The notes beneath the pieces were generated by a model that saw only the letters and a program-made list of their open reading frames with translations, did no database searches and had not been told where the DNA came from. Below, one piece after another: positions 48,248-58,200 of a DNA stretch of 64,000 nucleotides (its first letter is position 1; each line of letters starts with the position of its first letter). A program made the position numbers and the translations under genes. The DNA is from Chitinophagaceae bacterium (lineage in GTDB: Bacteria; Bacteroidota; Bacteroidia; Chitinophagales; Chitinophagaceae). The stretch covers positions 248,001 to 312,000 of the forward strand of contig JADJOC010000003.1 of NCBI GenBank assembly GCA_016713965.1, written 5' to 3'.

Positions 48248-48587
48248 TAGGAACACAGATGAAACAGATATAACGGATTTTCACAGAAATTTTAAAATTA
48301 TACTTGGGTTTAAAGCGTTTCTGGTGAAAAGCAATTAAAAGCCAAATAGTATAATATAAGCACCGCTTATGTTTGGTTCATAACAACTATAAAAATTTGT
48401 AACACATTGAATTTCAATAATAAAATTTTTAGTTGTATAGAAGCAATTCATCTGCTAAATGGCTGGGCGATAGGCAGCGGAAATATTTTGCGTATAGCCA
48501 TGTGCGTTAGCTACAAAATATTGCAGCGAATGAGCCGGTACTAAAGCTGATTAAAAATATAAAGCCGACTGCCCCCAAATATAAATA
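48248..48587. other. Intergenic region with a dispersed repeat
   Basis: No gene is seen. It contains an inverted AATATTTTG/CAAAATATT pair near 48482-48521 and the repeat copy listed at 48523. Confidence 0.5.
48523..48585 (+). repeat. Dispersed repeat related to 17491 and 17621
   Basis: GCAGCGAATGAGCCGGTACTAAAGCTGA, an AT-rich spacer, then AAAGCCGACTGCCCCCAAAT. It closely matches the reverse complement of 17491-17527 and shares the end of 17621-17679. Confidence 0.65.
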
Positions 48588-49991
48588 TTAACTCAATCCT
48601 ACTTCGTAATGCTTGTCAGGAATTTCTACTTCTACAAAGCCTTTTTTTACCAGGCGTTGTTTAAAATCCTGTTGCACATCATACTCGCCATGTACAATAA
48701 ATATTTTTTTTACCTGCCGGGGATCCTGGCAAGATAAAAACTGGCACAAATCGTTATAATCGCCATGTGCACTCATACTGCGGATAGAGCCAATCTCAGC
48801 ATTGACTTCATGCGCTGTGCCATATATACTTACTTCTTTAGCCCCATCAATTAACCTGCCACCTAAAGAGTGCGGTTCGCAATAACCGGTAAATAAAATG
48901 GTATTGCGGCTGTTTTCAATATTATTGCTGATGTGATGCTTTACCCTGCCGGCATCTGCCATTCCGCTTGCGGAAATGATTACAAAAGGCCCGTCACGGA
49001 AATTGAGCATCTTGGATTCATCCACTGATTTTATATATTTTAAACCGCTGAAGGCGAAAGGATCTTTATCCGATTGTATGATTTTTTGTATTTTTTTATT
49101 AAAGTAATGCGGATAATGTTTTACTATTTCTGTGGCTTTCACACTTAAGGGGCTATCAACAAAATATTCGAGGGCTGGCAATCTGTTTTCGAGTTCCAAC
49201 TGGTTTAATGCAAATAATATTTCCTGTGTCCTTCCCACACTGAAAGCTGGCATGATCAGCTTTCCTTTTTTTTGCAGGCAGGCCTTTTCTATCCATTGCA
49301 AAACCTGGTCTGGTGTGGTAGTGGCTTCATCATGCAGGCTATTGCCATAAGTAGATTCAATAATAATATAATCTGCCTGTGAAAATGCCGCCGGAGATTT
49401 TAATATAACATCCCTGTACCTGCCCACATCACCACTAAAAGTCAACCGCTTTGTACTGCCATTTTCAGTAATCTTTACATGCACTGCGGCACTGCCGATA
49501 ATATGCCCGGCATCTGTATACATTACCTGCACATTTTCATCAATAGTATGCCAGGTATCATATTCTACTTCTACAAAATGCTCCATAGCAGTATAAGCAT
49601 CCTGTGTATCGTACAAAGGTTGCTGGTATGGCAATGAGCTTGCTGCTCTTTTTTTATTTTCATATTTAATTTCATTCTCCTGTATTCCTGCAGAATCTTC
49701 GAGCATTACTGCTGTCAATTCTTTAGTTGCCGGAGTGCAAAATATTTTTCCATTAAAGCCGTCTTTTACCAGTTTTGGTATAAGGCCGCTATGATCGATA
49801 TGTGCATGTGATAAAATTAAATGGGTAACAGTTGCAGGATCAAAGCCCCAGTGGCGGTTCATGGCATTGGTATCTTTTCCCATTCCCTGGAACATGCCAC
49901 AATCCAATAAATATTTTTTCCCATTTTTTAATGTAAGCAGGTGTTTGGAACCTGTAACTGTTCTGGCTGCACCGTGAAAAGCAATTTTCAT
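48588..49991 (-). CDS. MBL-fold/beta-CASP RNase-type hydrolase
   Basis: I use the ATG at 49991 (MKIAFHGAARTVTGSKHL), because the frame's longer version runs into a repeat. The 467-residue protein has SHAHIDHSG with H62, H64, D66 and H67 as zinc ligands, TDAGHIIGSAAV, and a beta-CASP domain with MPAFSVGRTQEILFAL and ISASGMADAGRVKHH. The C-terminal VHGEYDVQQDF supplies the last His of the RNA-metabolising (CPSF-like) group. It is likely an RNA endo- or exonuclease in the cytoplasm. The gene is intact. Confidence 0.88.
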   Translation of the reverse strand: MKIAFHGAARTVTGSKHLLTLKNGKKYLLDCGMFQGMGKDTNAMNRHWGFDPATVTHLILSHAHIDHSGLIPKLVKDGFNGKIFCTPATKELTAVMLEDSAGIQENEIKYENKKRAASSLPYQQPLYDTQDAYTAMEHFVEVEYDTWHTIDENVQVMYTDAGHIIGSAAVHVKITENGSTKRLTFSGDVGRYRDVILKSPAAFSQADYIIIESTYGNSLHDEATTTPDQVLQWIEKACLQKKGKLIMPAFSVGRTQEILFALNQLELENRLPALEYFVDSPLSVKATEIVKHYPHYFNKKIQKIIQSDKDPFAFSGLKYIKSVDESKMLNFRDGPFVIISASGMADAGRVKHHISNNIENSRNTILFTGYCEPHSLGGRLIDGAKEVSIYGTAHEVNAEIGSIRSMSAHGDYNDLCQFLSCQDPRQVKKIFIVHGEYDVQQDFKQRLVKKGFVEVEIPDKHYEVGLS

Positions 49992-50039
49992 TATTGATAT
50001 TTTTATTTTGAACCGGGCAATAGTGCTTTGCTCAACCGT

Positions 50040-50089
50040 ATTGGCTGCCTGCCCCGTCCAAAGGCGGGGTCGCACTCTTGTACAGTATA
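50040..50089 (+). repeat. 50-bp inverted repeat, left copy
   Basis: ATTGGCTGCCTG, CCCCGTCCAAAGGCGGGG (a hairpin), then TCGCACTCTTGTACAGTATA. Its reverse complement recurs with few changes at 51368-51417. It lies in the upstream region of the MBL hydrolase gene. Confidence 0.8.
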
Positions 50090-50152
50090 ACTTTATTCAA
50101 CTATTTATGTAAAGTACTAAAGAAATGTATCTTTATGGTAAAAAATAAATTA

Positions 50153-50730
50153 ATGAACAAATTTTTTTTAAGTATCGCTGTTTTACTTATTACTTCTGCA
50201 GGCAACACTTCATGCCAGGTAAAAGAAACTGCAACAACTGATTCTTATGTAAGTACTGCAATAGAGGCCCCTGTACAACCTGAAAATGATAGTTTACCAA
50301 AACAGGTTGGGTATGTAAATGATTTTGAAAATATTTATACAGATGAACAAGAAACAACACTTTCGGGTATAATAGCATCTTTCAAAAAAATACATCAATA
50401 GAAATTGCAATAGTTTCTATTGATACAACCATGACAATAAAAGAAAACCTGGATGCATTTACTTTGGAAATTGCCAACAACTGGGGTGTTGGTGAAAAAA
50501 ATAAAAATACCGGGATAACGATTGGAATTAGCAAAGGCTATAAAAAAATGAGGATACAAAATGGCAATGGCGTGCAACATTTCTTAACAGATAATGAAAC
50601 ACAGGAAATAGTTGATAATGCTTTTATTCCAGCATTTAAAGAGGGTAATTACTTTAAAGGAACACTAGCCGGGCTCACTGCTTTAACAAATACCATTACA
50701 AAAAATTTAGCAGATAAAATTAAACACTAA
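50153..50730 (+). CDS. TPM domain (YgcG-like) lipoprotein, one frameshift
   Basis: I choose the ATG at 50153 (MNKFFLSIAVLLITSAGNTSC); the lipobox NTSC suggests a lipoprotein. Frame is lost at an A7 run (50384-50390); one more A gives FKKNTSIEIAIVSIDTTMTIKENLDAFTLEIANNWGVGEKNKNTGITIGIS, the TPM domain. It starts YVNDFENIYTDEQ and ends with LTDNETQEIVDNAFIPAFKEGNYFKG. About 192 residues. TPM proteins have a phosphatase-like fold of uncertain role. The next gene follows directly. Confidence 0.83.
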
Positions 50731-50731
50731 A

Positions 50732-51133
50732 ATGCAGAGAAAATATATCATAATAATTTTTGCATGCATTGCAATGTTTGCCATTACCCGGTTTGTAAAT
50801 TATTTAGGCAATAATTCATCGGCTGTTGATAAGGCCCCACTTTTACACGGGAAAGGTACAGTGGAAGAAATAGAATTTATACCTGAACATGATAAAGAGG
50901 TAACCCGCAAATCAGGCAGAAGAATGATTTCCAATACGCATCATATAGCAGCAGCTTATTCGATAAAAATACATATTGATGAAGAAAATGAAACCGGTGG
51001 TTTTCATACATATGATATTTTTGGCGGGAGTAAATGGAAAGTGGGCGATAAAGTAAGTGTGGGGTATAAAAAAACTAAATTGTTTTTCTTCACTTCTACT
51101 AAAATATATGTGGAGAAACTGACAAAACTCTAA
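50732..51133 (+). CDS. Small membrane-anchored protein (DUF3592-like)
   Basis: The 133-residue protein has one N-terminal span (YIIIIFACIAMFAITRFVNYL), then a beta-rich domain with GKGTVEEIEFIP, a Tyr/Ile-rich strand and WKVGDKVSVGYKKTK, a layout similar to DUF3592 proteins. It starts at the stop of the TPM gene and should be co-transcribed with it. Function unknown. Confidence 0.6.
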   Translation: MQRKYIIIIFACIAMFAITRFVNYLGNNSSAVDKAPLLHGKGTVEEIEFIPEHDKEVTRKSGRRMISNTHHIAAAYSIKIHIDEENETGGFHTYDIFGGSKWKVGDKVSVGYKKTKLFFFTSTKIYVEKLTKL

Positions 51134-51265
51134 TAAGGTATTGAGGGAATTGGTAATTAAGGAATTTGTAATTGGTAATTTGGTTTGAAGTTTAAGGCTT
51201 AAAGTTTGGGGTTTCAGCGCCGTTAAGAGCAATATGTTAGTAGTATGATGTTATGAATTTAATTT

Positions 51266-51296
51266 AGCTCCGTAGGAGCGACATGTTTATAGAATA
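51266..51296 (+). repeat. CCGTAGGAG hairpin repeat, copy 1
   Basis: AGCTCCGTAGGAGCGACATGTTTATAG: GCTCC/GGAGC pair around GTA. A sister copy with compensating changes lies at 51315. Confidence 0.7.
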
Positions 51297-51314
51297 ATGT
51301 AAGTGAATTTTCCC

Positions 51315-51346
51315 AACTCCGTAGGAGTTGAACATTATAGCATAAC
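51315..51346 (+). repeat. CCGTAGGAG hairpin repeat, copy 2
   Basis: AACTCCGTAGGAGTTGAACATTATAG: AACTCC/GGAGTT pair around GTA. It keeps the stem of copy 1 by paired base changes, which suggests that structure matters. Confidence 0.7.
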
Positions 51347-51367
51347 ATCATTAAAGCTCAATAAAGA

Positions 51368-51417
51368 TATACTGTACAAGAGTGCGACCCAGCCTTTGGA
51401 CGGTGCAGGCAGCCAAT
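51368..51417 (-). repeat. 50-bp inverted repeat, right copy
   Basis: Reverse complement of 50040-50089 with several changes in the hairpin part. Together they bracket the TPM and DUF3592-like genes. Confidence 0.8.
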
Positions 51418-51478
51418 GCAGCTGAATTAATATCCGACTGCCGGTTACAAAAAAATTATACGAAAAAACGAAGTTTTT

Positions 51479-52657
51479 TTATTCAGCCGAAGCAGCCAGC
51501 CAAGCCATCATCCCCATACCTATTTCAATAGCATTTTCATCAATATTAAAAGTAGGTGTATGTACACCTGATGAAATGCCCTTGTTGATATTACCCACGC
51601 CCAACCTGAAAAAACATGCAGGCATTTGCTGCGAATAATAGGCAAAGTCTTCGGCACCCATACGGAGCTCCGTTTCTTCCACATTATTTTCACCCACATA
51701 TTCTTCACCTTTTTTTCTTGCCCAAACTGAAAGCGGGATATCATTTAATACAAAAGGATATCCCACATCAATTTTTATTTCAGCCTCAGCGCCCATTAAT
51801 TGTACTAACTCTTCCGTTTGCTTTTTTATGAGTTGATGTGCTTTAAAGCGCCACTCTTCATCCATTGCACGGAATGTTCCCATTAATTTTACTTCAGAAG
51901 GAATTACATTGGTGGTATTGCCACCCTGAAAGGAAGTAATAGACAATACAGAAGGATTAAATGGATTGTTATTCCTGCTTACAATCTGCTGAAGGCTTAC
52001 TATTAAATGTGAAGCGATTAATATAGTATCGGCAGTTAAGTGCGGAGAAGCTGCATGCCCACCTTTGCTTTTGATAGTAATATAAATTTCATCAGCACTT
52101 GCCATTATCATTCCGCCCCTAAAACTTAGTTTACCAACTTCTAATCCGGGGTGAACATGTAGGGCAAATATTTTTTTCGGCTTTGGATTTTCCAAAACAC
52201 CTTCGTTAATTAATAAGCTGGCACCACCAGGATTTTTTTCTTCGCCGGGTTGAAAAATTAATTTTACTGTGCCTTCCCACTCTTCTTTCAGTTCATTTAA
52301 AAGTTTTGCCGCCCCTAATAAACAGGTTGTATGCACATCATGTCCGCAAGCATGCATTACACCGGTATTTTTAGACTTATAAGGCAGGTCATTTTCTTCT
52401 GTAATAGGCAATGCATCCATATCTGCCCGCAGTGCTATTATTTTTTTACCAGGATTTTTTCCTTGAATTATTCCTACTACACCTGTAGCGGCTTTAACTT
52501 CGAATGGAATATTCCATGAAGCTAATTTGTTTTGTATAAATGCGGAAGTTTCAAATTCTACGTAACTCAGCTCAGGATGTGCATGAATATAATGTCTTAC
52601 TCCAATGAATTCTTTTGAAAAATCTTTTGCCAGATTTTTTATTTTATCCTTAAGCAT
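51479..52657 (-). CDS. M20-family amidohydrolase (N-acyl amino acid type)
   Basis: The 392-residue protein has the M20D order: HAHPELSYVEFETS, the metal block MHACGHDVHTTCLLGAA, FQPGEEKNPGG, LHVHPGLEVG, a dimerisation domain in the middle and the final GAEDFAYYSQQMPACFFRLGVG with the last metal ligands. Intact and of normal length. It removes acyl groups from amino acids, or is a hippurate or auxin-conjugate hydrolase relative; the exact substrate is open. It lies 41 bases downstream of the SPOR gene on the same strand. Confidence 0.9.
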   Translation of the reverse strand: MLKDKIKNLAKDFSKEFIGVRHYIHAHPELSYVEFETSAFIQNKLASWNIPFEVKAATGVVGIIQGKNPGKKIIALRADMDALPITEENDLPYKSKNTGVMHACGHDVHTTCLLGAAKLLNELKEEWEGTVKLIFQPGEEKNPGGASLLINEGVLENPKPKKIFALHVHPGLEVGKLSFRGGMIMASADEIYITIKSKGGHAASPHLTADTILIASHLIVSLQQIVSRNNNPFNPSVLSITSFQGGNTTNVIPSEVKLMGTFRAMDEEWRFKAHQLIKKQTEELVQLMGAEAEIKIDVGYPFVLNDIPLSVWARKKGEEYVGENNVEETELRMGAEDFAYYSQQMPACFFRLGVGNINKGISSGVHTPTFNIDENAIEIGMGMMAWLAASAE

Positions 52658-52698
52658 ATATATAAAGACGTTAAAAAAATTATGAATAAGTTTATGAA

Positions 52699-53139
52699 TT
52701 ATTCATCGGTCTTATTTTTATTCTTACTGGTTTTTACTTCAACAGTTTCAGGCACAACATAGATATTATTTTTTACAATACCTCCATTTGATATCAGGTT
52801 TTTATATTTTTCTGCATCACCCTTATCTGTAAAATTCCCAAATTTCAATTTAATATTTGGCACCTGGTACGTCATATAAACTTTCTGGTCTGTCAACCTT
52901 TGCGACCGTTGTGATCTTACTTTCATTGCAAGAGCACGGTCGCTTGTGCTAAGCACCATTAACCGGTAACCTTTAGCCGCCCTGGGGCCATAATAACGAC
53001 CGTAGTTTACCTTAGTCTGTGTTTTACTCAATAAGTCAATCCGGGGATCTTTATAGATTGTTACTACACCACTATCGGGATTTTGTGCAAAAGCTCCCAT
53101 ACTAAAACAACATATAATTACTAATAAAAAGGATTTCAT
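52699..53139 (-). CDS. SPOR-domain-like secreted protein
   Basis: I choose the start at 53139 (MKSFLLVIICCFSMGAFAQ), which gives a clean signal peptide; the 11 codons before it overlap the previous gene. The 146-residue protein has YRLMVLSTSDRALAMKVRSQRSQ and a KLKFGNFTDKGDAEKYKNLIS end, the pattern of SPOR domains that bind denuded peptidoglycan. The tail is Lys-rich. Likely periplasmic and linked to division or envelope. Confidence 0.78.
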   Translation of the reverse strand: MKSFLLVIICCFSMGAFAQNPDSGVVTIYKDPRIDLLSKTQTKVNYGRYYGPRAAKGYRLMVLSTSDRALAMKVRSQRSQRLTDQKVYMTYQVPNIKLKFGNFTDKGDAEKYKNLISNGGIVKNNIYVVPETVEVKTSKNKNKTDE

Positions 53140-53143
53140 TATT

Positions 53144-53800
53144 TTAATTTTTTGATTCTTGTACAATTGCAATACTGCTGCTGCAACCTAACCTGTCGGC
53201 ACCGGCATCAATTAATTGTTTTGCAAAAATAAATGTTTTTATGCCACCACTCGCTTTGATTTTTATTGAACCGGAAGAATGTTTTCTTATTAGCGCTACA
53301 TCGGCTACTGCAGCACCTTTTTCTGCATAGCCGGTGGAGGTCTTAATAAAATCGACTCCGGCTGCGCCATAAATATCACAACATTTAATAATTTCCTCAC
53401 GGGATAAGATACCGGATTCAATAATTACTTTTATAACCCTGCCTTTACTCCGTATAATCGGCATAATAGTGCTTATTTCACTGGCAAGATACTGCCAGTC
53501 ATTATTTTTTACAGCACTTATATTAATCACAACATCCAGTTCATCCGCCCCATCTACAATAGCTAAAACTATTTCAGCTACCTTAGCTTCAATAGCGCTG
53601 TAACCAAAAGGAAAACCAATTACAGTGGCTACTTTTACATCGCTATCCCCTAAAATAGCCTTAGCGTTCCGAACAAATAACGGTGGTACGCAAACTGCTG
53701 CAAACCGGTATTCTTTTGCATCAGCACATATTTTTTCTATATCTGAAATAAGGGTAGTGGGCTTTAAAATGGTGTGGTCAATATACCGGGCAATGTTCAT
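53144..53800 (-). CDS. deoC: Deoxyribose-phosphate aldolase
   Basis: The 218-residue TIM-barrel protein has YIDHTILKPTT at the start, VATVIGFPFGY, DGADELDVVINI with the acidic catalytic residue D89, the Schiff-base Lys K153 in DFIKTSTGYAEKGA and K182 in KIKASGGIK. Intact, normal family length. It splits 2-deoxyribose-5-phosphate to acetaldehyde and glyceraldehyde-3-phosphate. It has its own -7 element and is followed by the SPOR gene. Confidence 0.95.
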   Translation of the reverse strand: MNIARYIDHTILKPTTLISDIEKICADAKEYRFAAVCVPPLFVRNAKAILGDSDVKVATVIGFPFGYSAIEAKVAEIVLAIVDGADELDVVINISAVKNNDWQYLASEISTIMPIIRSKGRVIKVIIESGILSREEIIKCCDIYGAAGVDFIKTSTGYAEKGAAVADVALIRKHSSGSIKIKASGGIKTFIFAKQLIDAGADRLGCSSSIAIVQESKN

Positions 53801-53816
53801 AACTGTTATTTAAGCG

Positions 53817-53824
53817 CAAAAATA
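53817..53824 (-). promoter_or_regulatory. Putative -7 element for deoC
   Basis: On the reverse strand TATTTTTG matches TAnnTTTG, about 17 bases before the deoC ATG. Confidence 0.5.
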
Positions 53825-54038
53825 CATTAAGTAAAATTTGAAACTTGTATTCTTTTAATATAACTGCATATTTAATAAATTTAACTAATTATGTATTTCT
53901 TTGTGCTGCTTCATCTTATACAGAATATTATTATAAAAGGGAAGTGTACCTGATTATATCCAAACCTTACTATAAATTAAATTATTAATGAATTAAATAC
54001 AATTTTTTGTAGCCGGCAGTTAAGCCCTGATGTAGCTT

Positions 54039-54081
54039 CATTGGCGCTGTGCCCCGCAAAATGCGGAGGACGCTCCATTCA
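54039..54081 (-). repeat. Palindromic dispersed repeat (reverse copy)
   Basis: Reverse complement of the repeat at 35791-35833 with several base changes, mostly in the hairpin. It lies in the 53801-54157 gap, which otherwise has the deoC promoter and AT-rich sequence only. Confidence 0.75.
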
Positions 54082-54157
54082 TCTTCAGTAATATGAATAA
54101 ACTATTAAAAAAAATTACTAAATAATACATTTCAAAATTATTAAAACAGGAATTATT

Positions 54158-54903
54158 ATGAAATATCTTACTCTTATTATCTCGAATATTTTTATTGTTT
54201 TATCCGCAGTAAATGCACAGAATAATAAAAAAAATATTACTAAAGTTTTTACATGGGAAATTCCTGCCTGTGAATATAAAGGCACTTACGATCCGAAAAA
54301 TATTCGGCCGAGCAACTTAAAAAATACTGTTGTTTTTATTAATTTGACCGGTTCAATATTATTGGAAACCAGTGTCGCTGTATTTAAACCTGAAGATATG
54401 GACAGGCTAAGTATGCATAAGCTTGATGAAGAATATATGGAGAAAATAAATAAATATAAATCAATGAAAGTTATTTCATCTCCATATTGGGAAAAACTTA
54501 AGGATACAATAATAAAGGCCCTCGAAGAAGAATATAAGTTAAAAAAATCACAATTGAGGCTTATGCTAATCCATCAGTATTACAAAACAGTAAGTTTTCA
54601 GGTTATTGCATAGAGTATGTAAAAGCATTAACATCACAGGATACTGCTGTATTATTAAATGCATGGGTACAGCTGGCAGAAAATCATAAGAAAAAAAATA
54701 GCAGTCCTGAAAATTACATGGCAGATTTTTATAAAAAATACAATTCGGCTGACAAACTGTTATATGCAAAAGTTGATTTAATGTCTTTCGGCTGGTGGAA
54801 TTGTGCAAACCAGCATATAATTCATATTACTAATAATGGAGAGCAGGAAATAAAATTTAAAAAATTATTTAAAAATGTAAAATCCGAGTGTGAGGTGCCT
54901 TAA
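54158..54903 (+). CDS. Hypothetical secreted protein, one frameshift
   Basis: The signal peptide ends near VNAQ (residue 21). Frame is lost at an A7 run (54541-54547); one more A gives KKITIEAYANPSVLQNSKFSGYCIEYVKALTSQDTAVLLNAWVQLAENH and joins the last fragment with YMADFYKKYNSADKLLYAKVDLMSFGWWNCANQHI. About 248 residues. I do not recognise a family. A DUF3601 gene follows after 48 bases. Confidence 0.7.
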
Positions 54904-54951
54904 GTAAAAATTGTATTTGAATAAAATTATCATCTGGCTAATTTAAATTTC

Positions 54952-55212
54952 ATGGAAAATTATAATCACCTTAACCTGGTACCTGGCAAAAAATATAAAG
55001 TAATTAAAGAATTTACAGATTTTGACAGGCAACTACACCCTGTGGGTGAAACCTGGTTATTTGTAGGAACAAATTTTCTTCCTTATGATGATGGCTTAAC
55101 ACTTCATGTAAATAAAGATGGCAAAAACATTGCATACCGTCTCCGATGGCTGGATAGTGACCAGGGATATATAATTGACAATTTTAAAAAATTATTTGTA
55201 GAGCCTTGTTAA
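54952..55212 (+). CDS. DUF3601 domain protein
   Basis: The 86-residue cytoplasmic protein has LVPGKKYKVIKEFTDFDRQLHPVGETWLFVGTNFLPYDDGLTLHV and RLRWLDSDQGYIIDN, the full pattern of DUF3601. Intact. Function unknown. It converges on the reverse-strand sprA gene, with 23 bases between. Confidence 0.82.
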   Translation: MENYNHLNLVPGKKYKVIKEFTDFDRQLHPVGETWLFVGTNFLPYDDGLTLHVNKDGKNIAYRLRWLDSDQGYIIDNFKKLFVEPC

Positions 55213-55235
55213 GTCAATATATTATTCCAAAAAAT

Positions 55236-58200
55236 TTACTGGGCCAGTGATACCCTCACCTGTACTCCTGCCCTTGTATTGATTATTGGTGCACTTGAAG
55301 AAATATAAGGATTAACCCTCCGTTGGTCAAAGTACAATTTTATATTTACCCTGTTGTTTAAAAAATAATCTATTGTAGGCATTATGGTTATTTCTTTGCT
55401 GCCTGCAGTAGCAAAATTATTATCCTGGTCCAGGCGGCTGTTAGCTGTTACATTATCCCTGATTTTAAAATCCAGGCGGAAATTAATTTCATTATCAAGT
55501 TTTCCTCCTCCATCTTTATCTAAAAATTTAGGCAACTTTAAACCCCCTAATAATTTAAGCCCTCTTTTTCTATACCCGGCACCAATTGTAAACTCTGTGC
55601 TGCGTACTTCACTTAACTGAAAATCAATCAGGCTTAAGCTTAGCTGGCGTGATTTGGCATATTCAAATTTAGCCTGCAGCTGGTTGGTAAACATCATATC
55701 AAAACCTATTAAAGGTGCAAATTGCTCTGCTATTGTTAAATTGGGCACCAGGAAAAACGGAATGTAATTTTGTGATATGGTATCAACAAATGACGGGTAA
55801 CCAAAAGCAGATACATCCTGGTACAATAATGCAGATGTAAATCCATTCATGCTTAAATTACTCGTATAACCATGTGATAAAGTAAAATTGGTAAATATTT
55901 TTTCAAACCCTTTAACTGTAGTTAAGCCATTATAATCCAGCCTCCAGTTGGGTTTTGGCAAAATACTTTTAAAAGGATTAGAACGAATGTTGGGATTATT
56001 TTGTTTAATTAATGATACACTGCGTGGGTCTTCATCTGTATAAGCAGCAATAAATGAAGGTATCAATACATCAACGGCATACTTACCATATCCAACATGA
56101 TAACCATCCTGCCCTACAGGCAGACCTGCATTTACGTTATATTGATTAAGCTTACCCAGCCTTTCTGACAATATTATTCTATTGGCCTGGAAGGTTTCAA
56201 AAGTTGTTGAAACCCTGTTAGGATCAAATTTACCGAACAATGTTTTAAATGCGATATAGCTTACATCAAAACCACCTCCTGCATAAGGATTTAAATGCTG
56301 GAAACGTTGATTATTGCCTCCTGTTGTATCAATAAATCTAAAACTCTCAGAATAATTTTTATTAAATGTTTTTGTCAGGTTTACAGTAATAATCAAATCC
56401 CTTACCGGCTCTAATTGTGCACTTGCGGTAATGCGCTGGTCAAAGTTTTGCTGAAATAAAGCCGTAAATAAAGAATCTTTTGTAATTACTCCCTGCCTTG
56501 CTTTGGCATTCAACCAGCTTGTATCAGGCTGGCGACCCAAAACAAAATCAATTCCCGGCTGCATGCTGTTCCAGTTTTGGCCCACTATTTTGGTACTGTC
56601 GGTATAGCCTGGCAAACGTGTATTTGCATTTTCTGATAAGGAAACATTAACCTGCTTTATACTGGTTAATATTTTACCAAATGCCCGTCCGATTCCTGCT
56701 ACATATGGCATTGCAGTTTTATCTACTACTTTGCGTGTTTTATATACCATCTTCCCGGACTTATTCAATGATGAATCTGTTACTTTAGTTATCCTGTTTT
56801 TCCATTTTTCCTTATCTGCTTTATTAGGAATATTATCCAGCTGGCGCAGCCATTTTGATTTTTGATATAATTTATTAAAATCTAGCTGTGCAATAGCTTC
56901 CTTCTGCTGTCCGTTTTCAAGAAAATTACCTAAGTTAACTGCCAGGCGTGATGCCCCGATCCATCTATATGCAGCCTGGTATTTTAAGTTTACTGTTGTC
57001 CAATCCAACAATGGTAACTTTGCTGTTGGCAATGTATAAGAAAAATTAGCTGTTTGAGTGTATAAAGTATTCCTGCCACCTTTTAAAAGATTACTTTGTA
57101 TGGTATCTTTTTTGGGCCTGGTATCTATCCTGCCAAACGGCTCATCAATACGTGAATTATTGGTAGCTACAAAATCAAAATTCAAAGAACGGGTAAGGTT
57201 CCAGCGCATAATATAATCTCTCTGGAAAACAAAGTATTTATCGTAAGTTTCCGGTATTGAATATTTGGATACACCTACGCTTCGTGGACGTATAGCACCA
57301 AACTGCCTGTTAATATCTGCCCTGAAGCTTAACTGTGCAGGAATAGGATTAAAATTAAAATCCTTTACCAGATCAAACCAATGAGTCTTGCTTTTTCTGA
57401 ATATTCTTTTGAAAGGCTCAATGTATTTAGGTTGTGGCGCAAAATTATATCCCATACCGCCACGGTGCCTGGTAACTTCATTTTTTTCTATTAAAGGATT
57501 ATGCGCTTTTATTTGCAAATATGAATAGTTAAAATCAAAGTTGGAGATATCATAAATTTTAGGCTTTTTACCATTTGTTTTATTCTTCCGCACATTAGTA
57601 AAACTTAATGTTTTGGTAGATGTAAAATCAATAGCATCATTCTTAATTGAATCTCTCTGGCTGGATGGAGCTGACTTTATTTTTTCTTTTAGCTTAACAT
57701 CCAAATCATACGGATCATATTCCGGTGTGCTTACTGTTTGGGAATAACTTGCAAATACTGGTATAGAAATCCCGGCTTGCTTTGGCAAGAGTTTACCCAA
57801 TTCCAGGTTGGCGGCTACATCAAATTGCATAAAATCATCCCTGTACCTGTCATTCACCCGTTGCTCCAATGTACCAAAACCTTTACTATGTGTATTAGCT
57901 GATACCGATAAGGTACCCAGATCTGCAAGGTTTACATCTACCCTGCCTAAAGCTGCCCAGCCGCCTTTTTCATCAAGGGCCGAAAGGCGCAGTTCATTTA
58001 CCCACATTTCACCACAAGCTGAAGCTGCATTGGTATTTTCCACATCGATCAGTACCCCACGTACTTCACCCAGATTAGGATTTCCCATTACCGAGTACTC
58101 CTGCCCGTTAGTTTGTGCTACTTTGAATATTTGGTTTAATGGCTGCATGGAAAGGTTTCTCTGCTGCTTAATTTTTGTCAATGTTTCCAGGTCAAGATCC

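Larger units (their letters stand above)
51134..51478. other. Intergenic region rich in repeats
   Basis: No gene. It holds AATTGGTAATT-type direct repeats near 51150-51180, two CCGTAGGAG hairpins (51266, 51315) and the right copy of the 50-bp inverted repeat (51368). Confidence 0.6.

Noticed and set aside
49992..50075. N-terminal extension of the MBL hydrolase
   Set aside because: The added residues come from the 50-bp inverted repeat; family members begin at MKIAFHGAA.
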